Origin: Psettodes erumei
Taxonomy: Eukaryota; Chordata; Actinopteri; Pleuronectiformes; Psettodidae
Direction: 5' to 3'
Assembly: GCA_016785225.1 (NCBI GenBank)
Contig: JAFBJZ010000851.1
Location: 310,001 to 374,000, forward strand
DNA: 64,000 nt
A model generated the notes under the pieces. The model was not told the DNA's origin, did not search any database, and worked only from the letters and a program-made list of their open reading frames with translations. The position numbers and the translations under genes were made by a program. Shown piece after piece: positions 58,247 to 64,000 of the stretch (positions are counted from its first letter, which is position 1; each line of letters begins with the position of its first letter).

Positions 58247-58394
58247 GTCCGGGGAACAATGCAGCGGCAGGGCTTGCACACTCCCAGTCCAGAGCCATGA
58301 TCGCGGCCGCCGCACGCCGCCGGGACTCCAGCCACAACGAGCTGTACTATGAGGAGGCCGAGCACGAGAGGCGTGTCCGCAAACGCAGGGCACG
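58247..58394 (+). CDS. vangl1: vangl1 coding exon 6 (residues 314-363)
   Basis: Acceptor CCGTTTGTCGCAACAG, donor GCACG|GTAAGT. The exon encodes GPGNNAAAGLAHSQSRAMIA, the arginine stretch ARRRDSSHNELYYEEAEHER and RVRKRRAR. The segment between NN and QSR is about four residues longer than in human VANGL1. Confidence 0.97.
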
Positions 58395-58608
58395 GTAAGT
58401 AAAACAATTTTAAGACCAGATCTCCTGGAGAAAGTCATTTTATATGTCAAATGTTTGGTCATTTCTTGGAGGGGCTACACTGTAATTCTTTGTGGGGTTA
58501 CGTCCACATGTTGTCCCACCCACCTAAAAGAAAAGTACATTATTGTGAACACGTTTGTTGCTCCAACGTTAGATTCCAACATGAGCTTCTTTCCGTGCTT
58601 CCTCACAG

Positions 58609-58843
58609 ACTCGTGGTGGCGGTCGAGGAGGCGTTCACGCATATCAAGCGCATGCAGGAGGAGGAGCAGAAGAAGGCTCCGGGCGACGTGATGGACCCAC
58701 GAGAGGCAGCGCAGGCCATCTTCCCCTCCATGGCCCGAGCCCTGCAGAAGTACCTGAGGACCACCAAGCAGCAGCACTGCCACAGCATGGAGAGCATCCA
58801 GCAGCACCTGGCTTTCTGCATCACCAACAACATGACGCCCAAG
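58609..58843 (+). CDS. vangl1: vangl1 coding exon 7 (residues 363-441)
   Basis: Acceptor GTGCTTCCTCACAG, donor CCCAAG|GTTGGG (a weak donor). The exon encodes LVVAVEEAFTHIKRMQEEEQ, KAPGDVMDPREAAQAIFPSM, ARALQKYLRTTKQQ and the helix up to CITNNMTPK. This is part of the Prickle-binding cytoplasmic domain. Confidence 0.97.
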
Positions 58844-58938
58844 GTTGGGACTGACACGTGACGCCGACCCGACCCAAGCCTCGTTCCTGTTGTAAGATGT
58901 GATAAACTTGTGTATTTGTCTGCATCCCCACCACCCAG
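58844..58938 (+). other. vangl1: vangl1 intron 7
   Basis: Only 95 bases, near the minimum intron size. It is open in frame at its start but ends the frame at TGA (58860), so retention would truncate the protein and remove the ETSV ligand. Confidence 0.85.
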
Positions 58939-59199
58939 GCGTTCCTGGAGAGCTACCTGACCCCGGGTCCGACCCTACAGTACAGCCGGGACCATTGGCT
59001 GGCCCGCCAGTGGACGCTGATCAGCGAGGCGTCGGTCACCAGCGGCCTGAAAGACGGCACCATCTTCCTGCTCAAGTGTGTGGACTTCAGCCTGGTGGTG
59101 ACGTCCAAGAAGATCCCCTACATCCAGATGTCAGAGGAGTACATCGACCCCAAGTCGCACAAGTTTGTCCTGCGGCTACAGTCCGAAACCTCTGTGTAG
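58939..59199 (+). CDS. vangl1: vangl1 terminal coding exon (residues 442-527)
   Basis: Acceptor CATCCCCACCACCCAG. The exon encodes AFLESYLTPGPTLQYSRDHW, the VTSGLKDGTIFLLKCVDFSL stretch and DPKSHKFVLRLQSETSV, then TAG. The final ETSV is the PDZ ligand that binds Dishevelled and Scribble PDZ domains. CVDFSL matches VANGL1 (CLDFSL in human) rather than VANGL2 (RQDFSL). Confidence 0.97.
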   Translation, partial: AFLESYLTPGPTLQYSRDHWLARQWTLISEASVTSGLKDGTIFLLKCVDFSLVVTSKKIPYIQMSEEYIDPKSHKFVLRLQSETSV

Positions 59200-61519
59200 G
59201 GCTGTTTTTTTTTTTTACTCCTCACCCTGTTTTGTTGCTCTCAAATGTTTTCATTTTGGGTTTGCAGTTTTTATTTTTTCCTTTTTGGATTTTTTATATA
59301 TTATATGAATCTATATATCACACACGTTTTGAATATTTTGATCTTTTTATGTTTGATTTTGGATGAGAAGAAGAATCGTCACAGGATTATGCTCACAGGA
59401 GTTAGGTGGCCCCGGACACGGACTAATGTGCACATACGGTATGTGTGAGTGTACGTGTATGGGCGTGTGCGTCATTTTGTGTCACAATCACTCCTCTTGT
59501 GTCTGAGATGCTGGAGTCAAACAAGATGGGAACATCTGAGGTTTGGGACGTCACCACAGAGATGTTTCTCCTTCATTTCCACGGGATGGACGGACAGACC
59601 AACCACTAAGGAAGGCGATGGTGGGACTCAGATTTTTATATTTGAAGCCTGATGGATAAACATGTTTGTCGCCTGTGCTGCCATCTCATCACCACCGTTT
59701 GAAAAGGATCCAGATGTTCTGGACGTCAAAAGATTGAGATTTTTTTCTCTTGAAAAACCAAATTGAATACATCTGACAAAAGAAACTAAACCAAACCTCA
59801 ATCAGATTTTGCATTAGATGCACATTCATGTATGTTTGTAAGTGAAAAGAAGATCCCTAAAAAAAAAAAGTTGGAATATATGGTCTCATCGCTACTTCAG
59901 GACACCTGCACCACTCCGCCCTTTTTTGACATGTAAGAGGCCAAAATCCCCCACGTCTGGCCGAAGGCGCGCAGCAGCACCCTCCAGTGCTGATCACAGC
60001 AGGCAAACTGGGACGCTTTGTGTTGTTTTGGTGCACGGTTCCTCTGCAGGTGCAATGGATCAGAATCGGCGCTATTTCCACTCCAGCTGGGAGCAGCTCA
60101 TGCATGCGATGTCAAACACCGGGTCAAACTCAGAATGAACGAGACCATAAGAGACGCACAGAGGGGGATACATGGCCCAAAACATTTTCCCTGCTTCACC
60201 GGTAAGCTTCTCCGGGCTTTCATGTCCGCAGCATCTGCCTGATGTGGTGGAAAGGGAAGTCGGCGAGGAGGAGAGATCGAGCGATGTCAAGAGGAAGAAG
60301 TACTACTGATTACTCCCGACCAGAACCCCCCCGCTCTGGCTTACATCTAAAACCCAAACACTGCGAACTCTCGGATATAAGCCAGTGTTCAAATAACCAG
60401 TGAGTGAATGGTAAATGTAGCGTAACACACGTTTGCACAACACAAGTGCAACAGCAGAATTGTGTGTTCTTTACCCCAGTTTCTCTGGTTTAACAGAAAC
60501 AACAACACAACTCAACAATTCCTGATGCCTTTCACATTAAAAGCCTGCTTCTAAGCGGAAGGCTGCAAGTCATTTCATTTTTTTGCTGTTATTTGACGGT
60601 GGGCAGTGTAGAGAGACAGGAAACATGGCTGTTGTGTTGTGTTGGGCCCCTTCACATTGTTTGGGGACACAGTTTTCTATCAAATCGACGAAGGGTTTAA
60701 ATGAGAACTAAAGGCCTATTTCTCCCTGGCACTGTGCTGACCACTGGCCACTATCTAAGAGTTCACAGTGTTTGACGTTGCAGGGTTGCCGCAGTCACTA
60801 CAACATAGAATAAATGACAGTGAATAGTGTGTATCAACAGCAAAGAGTGGCAGCAGGGTGGAACCTCCTTCCCAACTGGACCGTCTGGTTTTCCTTCACT
60901 ACCTTGTCTCACCTCTGTTGTCTGTCACGCATGCTCACAGGGAGTCCCTGGAGGACAGCCCCTTCACTGGAGGACCAGAGGGATGTTTATTTTAAATCTT
61001 TATTCCACCTGATATTGTCAAGCCAGAGAAAATGCAGTAAAATTAAGCTAATGGCACTAAAGCTCTGCCCCTGTCCCAGCGTGACCAGTACACTCACCGC
61101 AGTGGTCAAAGACAACCGCACTGGGCTCCACAAGAAAACACGTCCTACAAACAGCGTCCCTCTGTGGCCATGAGCAGGGTTGTCCCCTGCTGCCCCCTGG
61201 CTGGTGAACAGGATACTGTGGCTCTGTCAGCCTGGGGGCAGCAGCAGCATGTTTTCATCTAAATGTAAAGATCCTGTTCAGGTTTTGACATTGTCTCGCT
61301 GTAAACTTGTAACTGATAAACCATCTGTAAAGAGAGAAAAAAAGCACTTTTTGCTGTTTCCTGTGCAGATGCACTCACAGCAAATATCTTTTTTCAAGCA
61401 CCTGCCACTGGCCGTACTTTGTACCTACTGACAGATGAACTTTGTATGATCCCACTGTGACTGTGCCTCCTGTTTTTACACTGTATCTATTTATGTAAAC
61501 AAGCATGTGTGTATGTATG

Positions 61520-61525
<6 letters not shown>

Positions 61526-61568
<43 letters not shown>
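61526..61568. repeat. (GT)n microsatellite in the vangl1 3' UTR
   Basis: Perfect GT run of about 43 bases; in the mRNA a (GU)n tract of this type can bind GU-binding proteins such as TDP-43 or CELF factors. Confidence 0.95.
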
Positions 61569-61571
<3 letters not shown>

Positions 61572-61784
61572 CCATTCCAGTTCACATGACCACCCCTCCA
61601 ACCCCAACCCCAACCCCTCCACCATCTGTCATGCTGTTGCCAGGTTACAGTCCCAGGTTTGGTTTTTGTTGGACAGCTTTACGAGGACCACGTGACCTTG
61701 CAGTGTAAGACATGTTTCGGTTTCACAGCATTAACATTTAAAAAAAAAAAAAAAAAAAAACAACAACAGAAAAACCAATTATGA

Positions 61785-61790
61785 AATAAA
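61785..61790 (+). terminator. vangl1: vangl1 polyadenylation signal
   Basis: AATAAA followed by a GT/T-rich stretch (ATTTGTAAAG..., then GTCGTGTGTGCG about 35 bases later), a typical downstream element. Confidence 0.55.
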
Positions 61791-61810
61791 CATTTTTATG
61801 AATATTTGTA

Positions 61811-64000
61811 AAGCTGCTGTATGCCGTCGTGTGTGCGATGACTAAACTTTAGTTTTCTTGGACTGACGCTGCAGTATGGGTTTAATTAGTGGCTGGTTAG
61901 TTTGTTCAAGCAGCTGCACTCTGAGGCTCCAGATGTGTTAACCTCTGATCTTTTGGATACAGGAGAGATTCACAGGCCTTCACTTCAGCTGCACAGGAAA
62001 AAGTTCACCTTGTTCCTCATTCACAGGTAAAATTCGCACCTGTTAATGTTTCACACAAATGACAAATTTCCCCACTGTAGGACGAATAAAGGCATTCTGT
62101 TCTATTTGATTCTATCCTGAGGCCAGAATGGAATAAAATAGAATGGCCCCAATATCTCAAGCTGATTAAATTATCTTGTACTAATGCCAACAGCATAATA
62201 ACTGAATTTTTGGTGAGATATCTTGTTGTAGTGAGAAGGATTGAGCACTTTGATCCTGAAATAATGAGATGACGAGGCTTTGATCGGAAGATAACTATGT
62301 AAGCTTCCACAGGAAACTAATGTTCACCCACTGATTAGTATTTCTTTTTCATTTTCCCTGGAATCAGCCTATGAACTGTTGACCTGTCTACACCACCATG
62401 AGCTGTTTTATAGATGTATGTAGTTAAATAAGGAGATGCGCTTGCCCTGACTCACTCTGAAGTGTGCAGTAACTTTTATTTCCTCTCTCCTGTGCATCTC
62501 GGCTGCAGACCTGCTCACTCTCACCTCTGTCGCTGTCCATTAAGTGTTGCCGAAGCAAAATTTCTGCCTTTTTAGGCCCGTGGTTCGCTGGCTTTTCGTT
62601 GTCATGGAGCTCGGTGGTAATTGGCTCGCCGTCCGCCTGTCAGAGCAGCGCGGCCGGGCCTCGTGGGTAAATGAATGTCAGTGTCGCGTCCCCATGCTGG
62701 AATCGAACGACCTCATCCCTCTGCGAGCCCGGGCCGCAAGGCCGCCTGTCGGAACTCATCTGTCCTCAGTTTAATCCTCCTCCCGCGGCCCCACCTGATC
62801 TGTGCGGGGCCGGGACGAGGAGGAGTGAGGCGGATGGAGAGGAAAACGAGGTGCATTTGCATCTAAATGGAGTGTTTTTCTTCCCTCCATTCCTCCCCCC
62901 TCTATTTGTTAGGTAATGAATTGGTTATGTGCAGATCAAGGCATGAGAGGAAATCTCTCTGGCTGCTGGTGGTTTCAGTCTTCAGCAGGAATCGAGACCT
63001 TTTCTTTGTTCTGGGCTCTTTCATTGTGAACCTGTTACATCCCCATGCCTGCTATGTGCTATGTGTTCCTGTCATCCTGCCTCTCTTGGGAGGAAGGAGG
63101 TGTGTGTGTGTGTATGAGTGAGAGGAAAGATCAGTCTTCATGCCCCCCCCCAAGTCAGCATTCATGTAAAACACCATCAGGCTTGACACTCACAGGGTTA
63201 TGTAACCTAAGGGCCCTGCAGAACATCACCCCACACCGTCTGCTGCTGCTTCCTCTGGAGAGAGTGTGACACATCTCCTTGCCTGAGGTCACATTTGAAT
63301 GCACGCACACACACAGTTTAACGTGATCACCTTTCTGTCTGTGCCACAGATTAAGTGTAAATCCCACAACATGCTACGAACATCCTGTTTACACGCTGCA
63401 TCGCAGCTACCTCCAGGGGAAGGATGATTCTTGCATGGCCCTGTATTATTAATTCATGTCCAGTGGTGCGGGTTCAGCAGGAGCGTGTCCGCTCCTTTTG
63501 CAGTGTTCGGGGCCCCTGGTGGGCAGCCTTTGAGTCCGTCTCACCCCCAAACTCCCCCAGCCTCAAATGTCCAGGTCTCTAGTCCCATTAGGAGGCATAA
63601 CAATGCTGAATTATTCACTGGTTCTTTGAATAATTCAAGGTGAACGGGCTAATTGACTGGGGGGGGGGATTTACCAATCTTCTGTCTTGAGCATCAGTGT
63701 GGACCCCTTTAATGAGGTGTGTGTTCTCTCACACACAGCGTAAAGACAGAAGATGTACTTTCATGTGCACTTTTGGTGCATTCACAACAGTCCTTTTAAT
63801 ACTTCATAATGATGCAGACGATTATTATTTTTATTTGGGACTATTCAGTTTTTTGGGCTGAATTAATCACATGAAAACAATTCAAGCGCTGTTCTAATTA
63901 GACCAAAATCATCGGCCATTTATTTTCACATAGCTACATACAAACACACACCAGTAATCATTTTAAATCAACCTTAAATTTGCAACAATCTGTCACTTTG
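61811..64000. other. Downstream flank of vangl1, no gene seen
   Basis: No exon could be recognised on either strand. I looked for the acidic C-terminus of a calsequestrin-2 gene on the minus strand, the human downstream neighbour, and saw none. A retrotransposon tail is present at 62052-62150. 62560-62840 is relatively CpG-rich and might be a regulatory element. Confidence 0.5.
62052..62150 (+). mobile_element. 3' tail of a non-LTR retrotransposon
   Basis: CAAATTTCCCCACTGTAGGA then GAATAAAGGCATTCTGTTCT matches, from memory, the conserved 3' end of fish L2-like LINEs (AAATTTCCCC...GGGA..AATAAAG followed by a simple-repeat tail). Only the 3' end is present, as expected from 5' truncation during insertion. 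Its AATAAA could be mistaken for a gene polyadenylation signal. Confidence 0.55.

Larger units (their letters stand above)
33808..59199 (+). other. vangl1: vangl1 coding span, eight coding exons
   Basis: Van Gogh-like protein 1, a core planar cell polarity membrane protein. With Prickle, Dishevelled, Frizzled and Celsr it sets tissue polarity and convergent-extension movements. Splicing of 33808-33878, 39201-39327, 49502-49933, 50453-50628, 55744-55877, 58247-58394, 58609-58843 and 58939-59199 keeps one frame throughout: 1584 bases, 527 residues, against 524 from memory for human VANGL1. The N-terminus MDTESTYSGYSYYSG is the VANGL1 form (VANGL2 has MDTESQYSGYSYKSG). The cytoplasmic N-terminus (1-109) includes a Ser/Thr cluster (78-86) known in the family as a CK1/Ror-dependent phosphorylation site. 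Predicted membrane segments are about 110-131, 150-170, 180-202 and 217-239. The long C-terminal tail (240-527) is the Prickle/Dishevelled-binding region and ends in the class I PDZ ligand ETSV. Confidence 0.97.
59200..61810 (+). other. vangl1: vangl1 3' UTR
   Basis: About 2.6 kb of non-coding sequence between the stop codon and a polyadenylation signal. It includes a GT repeat (61526-61568) and an A20 run (61741-61760). An earlier AATAAA near 60809 could give a shorter form. No other exon is seen. Confidence 0.65.

Overview
This is a 64-kb stretch of a teleost fish chromosome, probably from a spiny-rayed (percomorph) species. The evidence is intron-containing vertebrate genes with GT-AG splice sites, dense CA/GT microsatellites, and fragments of repeats that look like those of ray-finned fish. 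There is no bacterial or viral coding content. Two protein genes can be identified with confidence, both on the + strand: nhlh2 (a neuronal basic helix-loop-helix factor, CDS 17575-17946) and vangl1 (a four-pass planar cell polarity protein, eight coding exons between 33808 and 59199).

Layout. Positions 1-16 kb are intergenic sequence upstream of nhlh2, with several AT-balanced, homeodomain-site-rich blocks that look like conserved non-coding enhancers and a few exon-like segments of unknown status. Positions 16.1-19.4 kb hold nhlh2: a 5' UTR exon ending at 16789, a 745-bp intron, and a single coding exon with an AU-rich 3' UTR. Positions 19.4-27 kb are a repeat-rich spacer. Positions 27.1-61.8 kb hold vangl1: a CpG-rich promoter and 5' UTR region near 27.6-28.05 kb, a possible extra non-coding exon at 28.8 kb, a start-codon exon at 33.8 kb, seven further coding exons, and a 2.6-kb 3' UTR ending at an AATAAA at 61785. 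The spliced vangl1 reading frame is intact in phase across all junctions. It gives 527 residues with four membrane segments and a C-terminal ETSV PDZ ligand. Positions 61.8-64 kb are downstream sequence with a retrotransposon tail and no recognisable exon.

Function. nhlh2 is a nuclear transcription factor of developing and neuroendocrine neurons. vangl1 is a membrane component of planar cell polarity / non-canonical Wnt signalling. Nothing suggests that they act in one pathway; their proximity is an ancient linkage. The same linkage exists for human NHLH1-VANGL2 and NHLH2-VANGL1.

Most interesting candidate. Intron 3 of vangl1 contains what looks like an independent TATA-box promoter (43568) and a first coding exon (43711-43878, 56 codons, acidic, unrecognised) with a strong donor in phase 0. 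It could splice to vangl1 exon 4, giving an isoform with a new N-terminus. Alternatively it could splice to a second coding-looking segment in the same intron (47934-48077), giving a nested gene for a protein of about 103 residues. I do not recognise either product and transcript data would decide.
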